A stretch of 64,000 nucleotides of DNA, taken from contig NZ_CP065139.1 of assembly GCF_015693305.1 (NCBI RefSeq), forward strand, positions 248,001 through 312,000, written 5' to 3'. A program made the translations under genes and the position numbers. Positions 1 through 9,334 of this stretch are shown one piece after another. Below the pieces are notes generated by a model. It had not been told where the DNA came from, searched no databases, and saw only the letters and a list, made by a program, of their open reading frames with translations. How positions within the stretch are numbered: the first letter of the stretch is position 1; the number at the start of each line of letters is the position of its first letter. Source of the stretch: Sphingobium sp. Cam5-1. GTDB taxonomy: Bacteria; Pseudomonadota; Alphaproteobacteria; Sphingomonadales; Sphingomonadaceae.

Positions 1-1
1 G

Positions 2-961
2 CCCTGGGCGCAATATTGGGGCTGGTTCCTGTCGGGGATCGCAGCGACAGAAGTGACTAGCCTTGGCTGTCACAGCGACCTCTGGACGCCCGATCAGGCT
101 CGCTTTTCACCGCTGGCCGAACGGCTCGGTTGGGCAGCGCGCTTTGCGCCGCTGGTAAAAGCGGCGGACAGCCTGGGCACTATCCGGCCCGAGCTGGCGG
201 AGCGCACCGGCCTTTCTCCCAATATCCGCGTTCTTGCCGGGCTGCACGATTCCAACGCGGCGCTGCTTGCTGCGCGCGGATTTGACGAGATCGCACAGGG
301 CGATTCGACGATCCTGTCGACCGGCACCTGGTTCATCGCGATGCGCCTGCCGAAAGAAGCTTTGGCGACCAGCAGTCTTGCCGAAGGGCGCGATTGCCTG
401 GTGAACGTCGACGCCTATGGATGCGCCGTGCCATCGGCCCGCTTCATGGGTGGCCGTGAAATCGAGACGGTGATCGAATTTGACACGCGCCGCGTCGATA
501 TCAAACCCGATCAACCAGCCTTGCTGGCCGCTGTGTCCGAGGTCGTACAATCGGGTGCGATGCTGCTGCCGACGTTGGCGCAGGGCTTTGGCCCCTACCC
601 CACCGGCAGCGGCAACTGGATCGCGCGGCCGGAAGATTGGTATCAGCGGCGCGCAGCAGTCTGCCTATATGCCGCATTGGTGGCCGACACGATGCTGGAC
701 CTGATCGGCTCACGCGATCGACTGTTGGTCGAGGGACGCTTTGCCGACGCGGAGGTGTTCGTCCGGGCTCTGGCTTCGCTGCGGCCCGAAATGCAGGTCT
801 ATACGGCCAACGCCCATAATGACGTGTCCTTCGGTGCGCTGCGCCTGATCGATCCGAGCCTGAAGCCGCAGGGATCGCTCAGCCTAGTCAAACCGCTGGA
901 TCAGGATATTTCCTCTTACCGTTCCAGTTGGTTGACTGGGATTGGTGAGATGGCTTCTTAA
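2..961 (+). CDS. FGGY-family carbohydrate kinase, 5' truncated by window edge
   Basis: C-terminal part of an ATP-dependent sugar kinase that would phosphorylate an intracellular sugar or sugar alcohol. The reading frame is open from base 2, and the residues before the first possible start (WAQYWGWFLSG) fit an FGGY kinase, so the gene begins upstream and the GTG at 53 is internal. The segment GLHDSNAAL carries the Asp that is the usual catalytic base in this family, followed by the phosphate-binding stretch STGTW. It ends 12 bases before lldD and leads an operon with lldD, an MFS carrier and a DeoR regulator. That context suggests a 6-deoxy-sugar such as L-fucose or L-rhamnose, but the substrate cannot be read from the sequence. 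Confidence 0.88.
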   Translation, partial: PWAQYWGWFLSGIAATEVTSLGCHSDLWTPDQARFSPLAERLGWAARFAPLVKAADSLGTIRPELAERTGLSPNIRVLAGLHDSNAALLAARGFDEIAQGDSTILSTGTWFIAMRLPKEALATSSLAEGRDCLVNVDAYGCAVPSARFMGGREIETVIEFDTRRVDIKPDQPALLAAVSEVVQSGAMLLPTLAQGFGPYPTGSGNWIARPEDWYQRRAAVCLYAALVADTMLDLIGSRDRLLVEGRFADAEVFVRALASLRPEMQVYTANAHNDVSFGALRLIDPSLKPQGSLSLVKPLDQDISSYRSSWLTGIGEMAS

Positions 962-973
962 AGGTTTCCGCGA

Positions 974-2128
974 ATGCCGATAGCCAGCGTTACCGATTTC
1001 CGCGAGGCCGCCCGCCGCCGCCTGCCCCGATTCCTGTTCGAATATATTGATGGCGGTTCCTACGCCGAAGTGACGCTGCGCAAGAATGTGAGCGAGCTGA
1101 GCGATATCGCGCTTCGCCAGCGGGTGTTGTGCGATGTGTCTGAACTCGATCTTTCGACCAACCTGTTTGGGCAAAAGCTGGCGCTGCCGGTGGCGCTCGC
1201 GCCGATCGGGCTGGCGGGGCTGAATGCACGGCGCGGCGAATGCCAGGCGCTGAAGGCGGCCGAAGGCGCTGGCGTCCCGTTCACCCTGTCAACCGTAGGC
1301 GCCTGTTCGCTGGACGAAGTCGCACGCGCAGCATCGCGTCCTTTCTGGTTCCAGCTGTACATGATCCGGGACCGGGCCTTTATGAAGGACCTGCTGGCCC
1401 AGGCAGCGGCGGCCAACTGTTCGGCGCTCGTCTTCACTGTCGATATGCCGGTGCCGGGCAGCCGCTATCGCGATTATCATAGCGGGCTTGCTGGGGCGGA
1501 CGGCCTTAAGGGCGCGATCTGGCGTGCGGCTCAGGCCGCCACGAAGCCCCGCTGGGCATGGGATGTGGGCGTTCGCGGCCGCCCCCATACGCTGGGCAAT
1601 GTCGCTCCCGTGCTCAAGGGCAAGACCGGGATTGAGGATTTCTTCGCCTGGATGCGCAATAATTTCGATCCGTCGATCAATTGGCGCGATCTGGATTTCA
1701 TCCGATCCGAATGGAAGGGGCCGTTGATCATCAAAGGCCTGCTCGATCCCGAGGACGCGCGGGAGGCCGCTGCGCTGGGCGCGGACGGCATCATCGTGTC
1801 CAACCATGGCGGGCGACAACTGGACGGCGTGCTGTCCACGGCCCGCGCCCTGCCCCCGATTGCCAAGGCGGTTGGCGACAAGCTGACCGTGCTGGCCGAT
1901 GGCGGCGTCCGATCGGGTCTGGACGTGGTCCGCATGCTGGCACTGGGTGCCAAGGGCGTGCTGCTCGGGCGAGCCTGGGCCTATGCGCTGGCGGCGCAGG
2001 GAGAAGCGGGCGTTACGAAGATGTTGCAATTAATTGAAGCCGAAATGCGCGTGGCGATGGCGCTCACCGGCTGCTCCAATATCGCCGACATAGACCAGAG
2101 CATTTTGGCCGGGAGGGACGTGAAATGA
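974..2128 (+). CDS. lldD: L-lactate dehydrogenase (FMN, quinone-linked) LldD
   Basis: Oxidises L-lactate to pyruvate at the cytoplasmic membrane, passing electrons to quinone. At 384 residues it is near the 396 of E. coli LldD, and identity by eye is high along its length: the N-terminal FLFEYIDGG flavin segment, [28 protein letters not shown] and the catalytic [10 protein letters not shown] (His near 278, Arg near 281), with the flavin-site Lys near 254 in [11 protein letters not shown]. It lies inside a sugar operon, overlapping the MFS gene by 4 bases (ATGA). This suggests that L-lactate is an end product of the sugar route, as in non-phosphorylative L-fucose/L-rhamnose breakdown. That link is inference. 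Confidence 0.93.
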   Translation: MPIASVTDFREAARRRLPRFLFEYIDGGSYAEVTLRKNVSELSDIALRQRVLCDVSELDLSTNLFGQKLALPVALAPIGLAGLNARRGECQALKAAEGAGVPFTLSTVGACSLDEVARAASRPFWFQLYMIRDRAFMKDLLAQAAAANCSALVFTVDMPVPGSRYRDYHSGLAGADGLKGAIWRAAQAATKPRWAWDVGVRGRPHTLGNVAPVLKGKTGIEDFFAWMRNNFDPSINWRDLDFIRSEWKGPLIIKGLLDPEDAREAAALGADGIIVSNHGGRQLDGVLSTARALPPIAKAVGDKLTVLADGGVRSGLDVVRMLALGAKGVLLGRAWAYALAAQGEAGVTKMLQLIEAEMRVAMALTGCSNIADIDQSILAGRDVK

Positions 2129-3369
2129 GTGCGGGAGCACAGAAGGACAATTGGCGGGATACGATCCTTGCGGGTCTTGCCAACTATATCGACGCCGGTT
2201 CGATCGTTGCAGGCTCTGCCGCACTCGCGCTTTGGCAGGAACATTATAAGCTGTCGAACGACTTCATCGGCCTGATCGGCGCGTTCGGCCCGAACGCGAT
2301 CGGCGCGGGCGTCGGCGCCTATGTCGGCGGGCGGCTGTGCGACAAGCTGGGCCGGAAGAAAATCTACCAGTGGGATATGCTGGTCTACGCGGTCGGCATG
2401 GCGCTGCTGGTCTTTGCTTTCGCGCCCTGGATGATCGTGGTGGGCTTCCTGATCGTTGGCGTCGCGGTTGGCGCCGACATTCCGGCATCCTGGTCGCTGA
2501 TCGCGGAGCAGGCGCCCGATGACCGGCGCGGCAAGCATTCAGGCGTCGCGCAGGTGCTGTGGTATCTGGGGCCGGTGGTCGTGCTGCTGCTCAGCCTTGC
2601 CCTCACCAGCCTTGGCGAATTGGGCGCGCGCATCGTCTTTGCCCATCTGCTGGTGATCGCCCTTGGCCTTACTTTCCTACGTTCGCGCATGAAGGAATCC
2701 GAACGCTGGGAATCCGCACAGAAGGAAGGCACTCCCAAGCTGCCGGTGTCCACGCTGTTCCAGCCTAAATATCTGGCTTCCATCCTGGGCCTGGTTGGCA
2801 TGTATGGCTTCTGGAACCTGTGGGCGGGGACCAACGGCTTCTTCTTCCCCTATATCCTTCGCACGGTGGGCGCGGCGACCCAGGCGCAATCGGTCGCGAT
2901 CCAGGCGCTGTCCTTTGCGATCGGCATGGTTTCCATCGGTCTGGTCTTCATGCGCTATGCCGACAAGGTGAACCAGCGCACGATGTTCGCAATCTCGGCG
3001 GCCATCCAGATCGTCGGCATGGCGTTGCTCGCCATCTTCCCGCTGACTATCCCGGTGGCGCTGCTCTACGTGTTCCTGCTCCAGTTCGGCGGCGGTTTCG
3101 GTGCGCAGAGCTTCTTCCAGCTGTGGAGTTCGGAGATGTTCCCGACGATGCTCCGGTCCACGGCGCAGGGGCTGTGTTTCGCCATCGTCCGCATCAGCCT
3201 TGGCATATTCAGTTTCTTCGTGCCGATGCTGAGCGCTACCGGCTTCACAACACTGGCGTGGATTTTGACAGGTTTCCTCGTCATAAGCGGCGTGATCGGC
3301 ACCCTTTGGGCGCCACGCAACGAAGGCAAGTCGCTGGAACAGCTTGAAGCTGAACGGGCGGCTGCCTGA
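2125..3369 (+). CDS. MFS transporter, sugar-porter type
   Basis: Twelve-helix inner-membrane secondary carrier of 414 residues. The MFS loop 2-3 signature appears as [12 protein letters not shown] near residue 72, and the mid-protein RRGKHSGV precedes a long hydrophobic half, as in sugar porters. It starts inside the lldD stop codon (ATGA overlap), which implies translational coupling, and is followed 19 bases later by the DeoR-type regulator. The likely cargo is the sugar handled by the FGGY kinase or the lactate/aldehyde downstream of it. Neither is proven by sequence. Confidence 0.85.
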   Translation: MSAGAQKDNWRDTILAGLANYIDAGSIVAGSAALALWQEHYKLSNDFIGLIGAFGPNAIGAGVGAYVGGRLCDKLGRKKIYQWDMLVYAVGMALLVFAFAPWMIVVGFLIVGVAVGADIPASWSLIAEQAPDDRRGKHSGVAQVLWYLGPVVVLLLSLALTSLGELGARIVFAHLLVIALGLTFLRSRMKESERWESAQKEGTPKLPVSTLFQPKYLASILGLVGMYGFWNLWAGTNGFFFPYILRTVGAATQAQSVAIQALSFAIGMVSIGLVFMRYADKVNQRTMFAISAAIQIVGMALLAIFPLTIPVALLYVFLLQFGGGFGAQSFFQLWSSEMFPTMLRSTAQGLCFAIVRISLGIFSFFVPMLSATGFTTLAWILTGFLVISGVIGTLWAPRNEGKSLEQLEAERAAA

Positions 3370-3388
3370 TCAAGGGGGTTTGGGGACA

Positions 3389-4177
3389 ATGCACGCGGAG
3401 GAACGCGAAAGGCTGATTATCGAAGCAATGGGCCTTACCGGCTTCGTCAGCTATCGCGCTCTGGAATCGCGGCTTGCGGCGTCCCCCGCCACCATCCGCC
3501 GCGACCTGACCCGCCTTGAGGAAGAGGGGGTAATCCACCGCGTTCGTGGTGGTGCAAGGTTGACGGAAAGCCATGGTGGCAAGCCTGAAGGCGCCGCCCG
3601 GCTTGCGGGTACCCCCTTTGCCCAGTCTATAACGGAACATCTGTCGGAAAAGCGATCGATCGGGCGGGCCGCCGCCCAGCTATGCCAGCATGGCGAAGGC
3701 ATCATGATCGATGGCGGCACGACGACGTTGCAGATGTGCCCGCATATCGGCGGACTGGACCTGTCGGTGTTGACCAATTCGCTCCACATCGCCAATGCGC
3801 TGCTGCCTCAGTCGGGAACGCAGATATTGCTGCCTTCCGGGACATTGTTCAGGGAGCAGAACATCATTCTCGCGCCTGCGGGTGAAGAGTCGATGCCGCG
3901 TTTCCATGCGCCAAAGCTGTTCATGGGCGCGGCGGCGGTGGGGCCACAGGGGGTGATGCAACAGGATGTCATTTTGGTTGCCGCCGAACGCCGCCTGATT
4001 GATCGGGCGGAGCAGGTGATATTGCTGGTCGACAGTAGCAAATTCACCTCTTCATCGGGCGCGATCGTATGCGGCCTGAATGAAGTGGATATCGTCGTGA
4101 CCGACCCGGGCGTCGCCCCGGCAGCGAGGGCGATGCTGGATAAAGCCGGGGTGAAGGTGATCATCGCTGAGGTTTGA
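3389..4177 (+). CDS. DeoR/GlpR-family transcriptional regulator
   Basis: 262-residue sugar-operon repressor. The N-terminal winged HTH (ERERLIIEAM, then SPATIRRDLTRLEEEG and the wing RVRGGA) is followed by a sugar-phosphate isomerase-like sensor domain with DGGTTTLQM and a late VDSSKF motif, the usual DeoR order. The frame is open from 3344, but that start lies within the MFS gene; the ATG at 3389 has a GGGGAC ribosome site just upstream and gives the canonical MHAEER N-terminus. As the last gene of the operon it probably represses it, with a phosphorylated sugar as inducer. Confidence 0.9.
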   Translation: MHAEERERLIIEAMGLTGFVSYRALESRLAASPATIRRDLTRLEEEGVIHRVRGGARLTESHGGKPEGAARLAGTPFAQSITEHLSEKRSIGRAAAQLCQHGEGIMIDGGTTTLQMCPHIGGLDLSVLTNSLHIANALLPQSGTQILLPSGTLFREQNIILAPAGEESMPRFHAPKLFMGAAAVGPQGVMQQDVILVAAERRLIDRAEQVILLVDSSKFTSSSGAIVCGLNEVDIVVTDPGVAPAARAMLDKAGVKVIIAEV

Positions 4178-4208
4178 TCGCCCGTTCTTCCTGTAAGATA
4201 TAATAGAG

Positions 4209-4260
4209 CGGGCGAGATATCGCGACAGCTTTTTCGGCCATCGCGGCATCTCGCCCGTTT
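4209..4260 (+). terminator. Rho-independent terminator of the sugar operon
   Basis: A long hairpin follows the DeoR gene: arms CGGGCGAGAT (4209-4218) and ATCTCGCCCG (4248-4257) pair perfectly, and an inner CGCGA/TCGCG pair (4221-4225 with 4241-4245) extends the stem after a 2x2 internal loop. The plus strand continues with TTTATCTATT, a modest T-run, so the signal most likely serves the upstream plus-strand operon. Confidence 0.75.
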
Positions 4261-4291
4261 ATCTATTCAAAAATGCTTGATTGGGCGAGTG

Positions 4292-4582
4292 TTACTCCTC
4301 GCCATTGTCCTTCACGCCAACGGTCGGGACGTCGATGGTCTCCTTTTTGGAGCCGACCACCACTTCCTTGGAATCAACATCCACCTTGGGAAGCTCTCCG
4401 CCTTTCACGCTGACTTCCGGAACGTCACCGCCAGATACGTCGGCCTTCCAGAAGCCGGTGGCAAACAGGATGCCGACAATTGCCAGAATGACGACCAGCA
4501 CGATCGCAACAGTGCGCCCGCCGCTGCTCTTGTGAACGACCACGCGGTCTCCGGTATAGGGATCTTTATGTACTTCGGCCAT
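4292..4582 (-). CDS. Small single-helix membrane protein, function unknown
   Basis: 96-residue protein: a short charged N-terminus (about 24 residues) with HKDPYTGDRVV, one hydrophobic helix near residues 25-44 (IVLVVILAIVGILF), then a Gly/Val/Asp-rich, very acidic tail of about 50 residues with repeated V-D/E-V units. A strong GGAGG ribosome site precedes the start. The layout suggests one inner-membrane anchor with an exported acidic tail. A degenerate EcfG-like promoter (GGAAC, 16 bases, TGTT) lies upstream at 4609-4633. I do not recognise a named domain and assign no function. Confidence 0.7.
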   Translation of the reverse strand: MAEVHKDPYTGDRVVVHKSSGGRTVAIVLVVILAIVGILFATGFWKADVSGGDVPEVSVKGGELPKVDVDSKEVVVGSKKETIDVPTVGVKDNGEE

Positions 4583-4668
4583 CTTGTACCTCCTCCAGGT
4601 GGATGTTGAACAGCTGGACCTTCAGCTTGTTCCGTCACCAGCCTAGAAGAAGCAGAGCGTCGCTCTCA

Positions 4669-5994
4669 TCAGGTCACGCTGTTCAAATCAACTCCGCGCG
4701 TTTCGGGGGCGGCAATCACGGCGATCAGGGTGAGGAGCAGGCCGCCGATCACATAGGCGGCGACCATGCCCGTTCCGCCGCTCGCCTTATATAGTGACAG
4801 CGCGATGATGGGGGCGAGAGACCCTGCCACGATGGAGGTCGCCTGATAGGCGATGCTGGCGCCCGAATAGCGCAGGCGCGTTGGGAAAAGTTCGGTGATC
4901 ATCGCGCCTTGGGGCGCATACATGGCGCCGTGCGCCACCATCGCGATGGTGATTGCCAGTCCGACGGTCCAGATCGTCCCGCTGTCCAGCAGGGAGAAGA
5001 AGATCGTGAACCAGGCGGTAACGCATATCGCGCCCGCGCCATATACAAGCCTGCGTCCGATCCTGTCTGACAGTGCGGCGAAGAAGGGCATGGTCAGGCA
5101 TTCGAGGGCAGAGCCGATCAGCACCGCGTCCAGGACGAGCGAACGGTCGCCGCCTCTTATTTCCGTCCAGTAGGTTATGGAGAAGGTCGCCGCGACATAG
5201 TAGCAGATATTCTCGCCGAAGCGGAGCCCGGCTCCGGTGAGCAAGGCGCGGCCCTTGCGCCGGATCGCTTCTACCGCCGGGAAGCGCTCGACGCCGCCTT
5301 CCGCCGCTTCGCGTGCGAAAACCATGCTTTCCGAAACGGCGCGGCGGAGCCACCAACCCACCAGTACCAGCACGATGGACAGCAGGAACGGAATGCGCCA
5401 GCCCCAGGTCATGAAGTCCGCTTCCGTCAGCAGCGCGGATGATGCGGCGAATACGGCAGCGGCGAGCAGGTTGCCCGCGGGCGCGCCGACCTGCGGCCAG
5501 CTGGTCCAGAAACCGCGTTGCGAAGCAGGCGCGACCTCCGCCACGATCAGGACCGCCCCGCCCCATTCCCCGCCGACGGCGAAGCCCTGAAGCAGTCGGA
5601 GCAGGACAAGCAGGATCGGCGCCCAGGTTCCAATCTGCTGATAGGTCGGCAGCAAACCGATGGCCGTGGTCGACAGGCCCATGGTGAGCAGGCTGATCAT
5701 CAGCAGCGTCTTGCGACCGATGCGATCGCCGAAATGGCCGAAGACCACGCCGCCGAGCGGCCGGGCGAGGAAGCCGAGGGCATAGGTCGAGAAGGCGAGC
5801 AGCGTGCCCGTCAGCGGATCGAAAGATGGGAAAAACAGGCGGTTGAACACCAGCGCCGAAGCCACGCCATAGATGAAAAAGTCGAACCATTCGATCATCG
5901 TGCCGATCAGGCTGGCGCCCACGACAGTCCGTAGCTCACGCTTGCTGACGCCAGATGTCGCCGCAACGGCCGGTGTGTTCGTCCCGGTCAGCAT
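4669..5994 (-). CDS. MFS transporter, metabolite:H+ symporter (ProP/ShiA-like)
   Basis: 441-residue inner-membrane carrier. IGTMIEWFDFFIYG at the N-terminus, FGHFGDRIGRKT in loop 2-3 and LRLLQGFAVGGEWGG are the hallmark segments of the ProP/KgtP/ShiA branch, which moves organic acids, betaine or aromatic acids with protons. A ribosome site (GGAGGGG) sits 3-9 bases before the ATG. It is transcribed away from the signalling operon that starts at 6236. No neighbouring enzyme defines the substrate. Confidence 0.85.
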   Translation of the reverse strand: MLTGTNTPAVAATSGVSKRELRTVVGASLIGTMIEWFDFFIYGVASALVFNRLFFPSFDPLTGTLLAFSTYALGFLARPLGGVVFGHFGDRIGRKTLLMISLLTMGLSTTAIGLLPTYQQIGTWAPILLVLLRLLQGFAVGGEWGGAVLIVAEVAPASQRGFWTSWPQVGAPAGNLLAAAVFAASSALLTEADFMTWGWRIPFLLSIVLVLVGWWLRRAVSESMVFAREAAEGGVERFPAVEAIRRKGRALLTGAGLRFGENICYYVAATFSITYWTEIRGGDRSLVLDAVLIGSALECLTMPFFAALSDRIGRRLVYGAGAICVTAWFTIFFSLLDSGTIWTVGLAITIAMVAHGAMYAPQGAMITELFPTRLRYSGASIAYQATSIVAGSLAPIIALSLYKASGGTGMVAAYVIGGLLLTLIAVIAAPETRGVDLNSVT

Positions 5995-6086
5995 AGCCCC
6001 TCCTGCCCTTCCTGCTCTAAGACGCCTGCATAGAGGCGAACGGCCCGGGTGAACAAGGGCGTGAATTGGTGAAGCCCGATTATCGT

Positions 6087-6111
6087 GGAACCAATGTGTG
6101 CTCGGGTCGTT
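6087..6111 (+). promoter_or_regulatory. Candidate EcfG (general stress response) promoter
   Basis: GGAAC at 6087-6091, a 16-base spacer, and CGTT at 6108-6111 match the published alphaproteobacterial EcfG consensus GGAAC-N16/17-CGTT. Transcription would begin near 6118, about 120 bases before the hybrid-kinase start codon at 6236. This argues against the earlier in-frame start at 6098. Confidence 0.65.
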
Positions 6112-6235
6112 GGAGATCGCCGGGATGGAACTGATCGCCCTGTATTGCAGGGTCTGGATGTTCGATCAGGGAATGGGTCTAAAGGGGGAGCGAGCTTCCT
6201 GTGCGCTTGGAGCGTTACAGGGGCTCTTTTTTAAA

Positions 6236-9200
6236 ATGCAGCAAATCAAATCGTCGATCACGCAGGCAGGGCTGTATGCGGCCTTGGCCGTCCTGCTAGC
6301 CCTCCCCTTTCTCGCCGATATAATCTTTCCGTTGGGAACCGCGGTATGGGTCGCCTATTTGCTGCCGCTCGTGCTGTCCTATGTCGCGCGGCGTCCGCTA
6401 GTCCCGATCGTCGTTGCAATAGCCGCGACACTATTGATGACCGTCGGCTTCACCCTCGCCCCGGTCGGTGTCGATCCTCAGGTTGCCATCACCAACCGTT
6501 TACTGGCTGGCGTGACCTGCTGGATCCTGGCGATTGTCGGCGTCCTATTCATTCGCAACCGCCTGGCGATATCGCGGGAGGAATGGCTGCAAAATGGGCA
6601 AGTCGGCCTTGCCAAGGCAGTGGGAGGGGAGCTGCCGCTGGATACGCTGGCGTCGAGCGCTCTTACGTTCATGGCCGATTATCTTAAGGCGCAGGCAGGA
6701 GCGCTCTATATCGCAAATGGCGAGGGTTTCCGCCGCTACGCCACCTATGCCGTTCCTGCCGATGCGCCCCTGCCCGAACGCTTTTCGGTGGGAGATGGCT
6801 TGCTCGGACAGGCGGTGAGCGACCGCCGCAGCTTTTTCCTGAAAGACGTGCCCGAGGGCTATTTGTCCTATGGATCGGCGCTGGGCCAGTCGAAACCGGA
6901 CAGCCTGCTGATCAGCACCGCGCAGGCCGACGGCACGATCAATGCCGTCATAGAACTCGGACTTCCTAAGGATGCCGATGGCGATGCACTGGCATTGCTG
7001 GACAGAATCGCGGGGCAACTGGGTGTCGCCATCCGTTCCGGCAAATATCGTGCGCGCCTGCGCGAATTGCTGGAGGAAACGCAGCAACAGGCGGAGGAAT
7101 TGCAGGCGCAGAGCGAGGAACTGCGCGCCAATAATGAGGAGCTGGAGCAGCAAAGCCGCCAGTTGCAGGAATCGGCCGCAAGGCTGGAAGCGCAGCAGGC
7201 GGAACTGGAACAAACCAACGCCCAGCTGGAGGAGCAGGCGCGGCAACTGGAAATCCAGCGCGACGACCTGACCCGGGCACAACATTCGCTGCAAAACCAG
7301 ACGGGCGAACTGGAGCAAGCGAGCCGCTACAAATCCGAATTCCTGGCGAATATGAGCCACGAACTGCGCACCCCGCTGAATTCGCTGCTGATCATGGCGC
7401 GGTTGCTGGCGGAAAATCGCGGCGGCAATCTGTCCCCCGATCAAGTCCGTCACGCCGAGACGATCGAAACGTCAGGCAATGACCTGCTGACGTTGATCAA
7501 CGACATTCTCGATATTTCGAAGATCGAGGCAGGCAAGCTGGAATTGCAGCCCCGCCGCATGAGCATCCGCGCGCTCACCGAGAAGATGGAAGCGATATTC
7601 GCGCCGTCCGCTCAGTCCAAGGGGCTGGCTTTCGATGCAAGCTCCTCCCCCAACGCGCCCGCCGAGATGGAAAGCGATCCTCAGCGGATCGAGCAAGTGC
7701 TGAAGAATTTCCTCTCGAACGCGATCAAGTTTACCGAGCGCGGATCGGTCAAGCTGAGCGTGAACGGCACGCCCGATGGGCGCATTGCGTTTACAGTGCG
7801 CGACACAGGCGTCGGCATCCCGGCCGAGCAGCAGCAGGTGATTTTCGAAGCGTTCCGTCAGGCGGACGGCACGGTCAGCCGGAAATATGGCGGCACCGGT
7901 CTTGGCCTTTCCATTTCGCGTGAACTCGCCCGGTTGCTGGGCGGCGAAGTGCTGGTGGAAAGCAAGGCTGGCGAAGGCAGCGCCTTCACGTTGATCCTGC
8001 CCGAGCGATATGATGGCACGGCGGTGGCATCGGCGGACAGGATACGGCCTGCCGAGCAGTTCCGGCCCGCGCCATCCAATCCCAAGCCGAGCCGCCCGCG
8101 CCGAGGCCCCGCCGCGCAGGACGATCGCGAAAGATTGTCGGGAGACGCCCGCGTCATCCTGATCGTTGAGGATGATCCTGTCTTCGCCAAGATCCTCTGC
8201 GATGTCGCGCACGAACTGAATTTTCAGTGCCTGATCGCCAGCACCGCGGATGAGGGCGCTCTGATGGCGCGGCAATATGTGCCCAATGCCGTCATTCTGG
8301 ACATGAACCTGCCCGATCATACCGGCCTGTCGGTGCTGGACCGGATCAAGCGGGACGTGCGCACCCGCCATATCCCGGTTCATGTGGTATCCGTTGACGA
8401 CGATAGTCAGGCGGCGCTGTCCAGCGGCGCGATCGGTTATCTGTTCAAGCCGGTGAAGCGGGACGCGCTGGTCGAGATGCTGGAAGGGCTGGAAGCGCGC
8501 ATGTCGCAGCGCCTGCGCCGGGTTCTGGTGGTCGAGGACGATGCGCAGCAGGCCGAAAGCGTCAAGCTGCTCCTCGCCTCGCGCGATGTGGAAACCGTAG
8601 AGGCGCATTCGGCCGCGCAATGTTTCGATCTGCTTGGCCGCGAAACATTCGACTGCATGGTGCTGGATCTTAACCTGCCCGACGCGTCGGGCCTGGATCT
8701 GCTCGAGCGTCTGAGCGCTGACGAAGCCGTCGGCTTCCCGCCCGTGATCGTCTACACCGGGCGCGACCTCGCCCCGGAAGAGGAGATGCGGCTACGGCGC
8801 TACAGCAAGTCGATCATCGTCAAGGGCGCGAAGTCGCCCGAACGGCTGCTGGATGAAGTGACGCTGTTCCTGCATCAGGTCGTGTCGGACCTGCCCGAAC
8901 CGCAACAGGCGCTGATCGCCAAGTCGTTGAACCGCGACGCGGCGCTGGACGGGCGCGAAATCCTGGTGGTCGAGGACGATATTCGCAACGTCTATGCCCT
9001 CACCTCCATATTCGAGCCGCACGGGGCGAAGGTGCGGATTGCCCGCAATGGGCGCGAGGCGCTCCAAACGCTGGACGAGGCGGCGCGCGGGCTGTCCGAT
9101 CCGGTCGATCTGGTGCTGATGGACGTGATGATGCCGGAGATGGACGGCCTGACCGCCACGCGGGAAATCCGGTCGCAGCCATGGGGCAGGCAGATGCCGA

Positions 9201-9334
9201 TCATCGCGCTGACCGCCAAGGCGATGGCGCGTGACCAGCAGGATTGCCTGGACGCGGGCGCGAACGACTATCTCGCCAAGCCGCTGGACGTCGACAAGCT
9301 GCTGAGCCTCACGCGTGTGTGGATGCCGCGATGA
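6236..9334 (+). CDS. Membrane hybrid histidine kinase with GAF and three receiver domains
   Basis: 1032-residue sensor kinase. Order: three or four N-terminal membrane helices (about 10-110), GAF-like domain (about 125-275), a long Gln/Glu-rich coiled coil (about 280-370), HisKA with phospho-acceptor MSHELRTPL, HATPase_c with the N box near LKNFLSNAIKFT and G boxes DTGVGIP and GGTGLGLSI, then three receivers beginning ILIVEDDP, VLVVEDDA and ILVVEDDI. The third keeps the usual Asp (VLMDVMMPEMDG); the first two have ILDMNLP and VLDLNLP. The frame is open from 6098, but 6236 (MQQIKSS) starts just before the first helix and fits the EcfG promoter. It overlaps cheR by 4 bases. Confidence 0.9.
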   Translation: MQQIKSSITQAGLYAALAVLLALPFLADIIFPLGTAVWVAYLLPLVLSYVARRPLVPIVVAIAATLLMTVGFTLAPVGVDPQVAITNRLLAGVTCWILAIVGVLFIRNRLAISREEWLQNGQVGLAKAVGGELPLDTLASSALTFMADYLKAQAGALYIANGEGFRRYATYAVPADAPLPERFSVGDGLLGQAVSDRRSFFLKDVPEGYLSYGSALGQSKPDSLLISTAQADGTINAVIELGLPKDADGDALALLDRIAGQLGVAIRSGKYRARLRELLEETQQQAEELQAQSEELRANNEELEQQSRQLQESAARLEAQQAELEQTNAQLEEQARQLEIQRDDLTRAQHSLQNQTGELEQASRYKSEFLANMSHELRTPLNSLLIMARLLAENRGGNLSPDQVRHAETIETSGNDLLTLINDILDISKIEAGKLELQPRRMSIRALTEKMEAIFAPSAQSKGLAFDASSSPNAPAEMESDPQRIEQVLKNFLSNAIKFTERGSVKLSVNGTPDGRIAFTVRDTGVGIPAEQQQVIFEAFRQADGTVSRKYGGTGLGLSISRELARLLGGEVLVESKAGEGSAFTLILPERYDGTAVASADRIRPAEQFRPAPSNPKPSRPRRGPAAQDDRERLSGDARVILIVEDDPVFAKILCDVAHELNFQCLIASTADEGALMARQYVPNAVILDMNLPDHTGLSVLDRIKRDVRTRHIPVHVVSVDDDSQAALSSGAIGYLFKPVKRDALVEMLEGLEARMSQRLRRVLVVEDDAQQAESVKLLLASRDVETVEAHSAAQCFDLLGRETFDCMVLDLNLPDASGLDLLERLSADEAVGFPPVIVYTGRDLAPEEEMRLRRYSKSIIVKGAKSPERLLDEVTLFLHQVVSDLPEPQQALIAKSLNRDAALDGREILVVEDDIRNVYALTSIFEPHGAKVRIARNGREALQTLDEAARGLSDPVDLVLMDVMMPEMDGLTATREIRSQPWGRQMPIIALTAKAMARDQQDCLDAGANDYLAKPLDVDKLLSLTRVWMPR

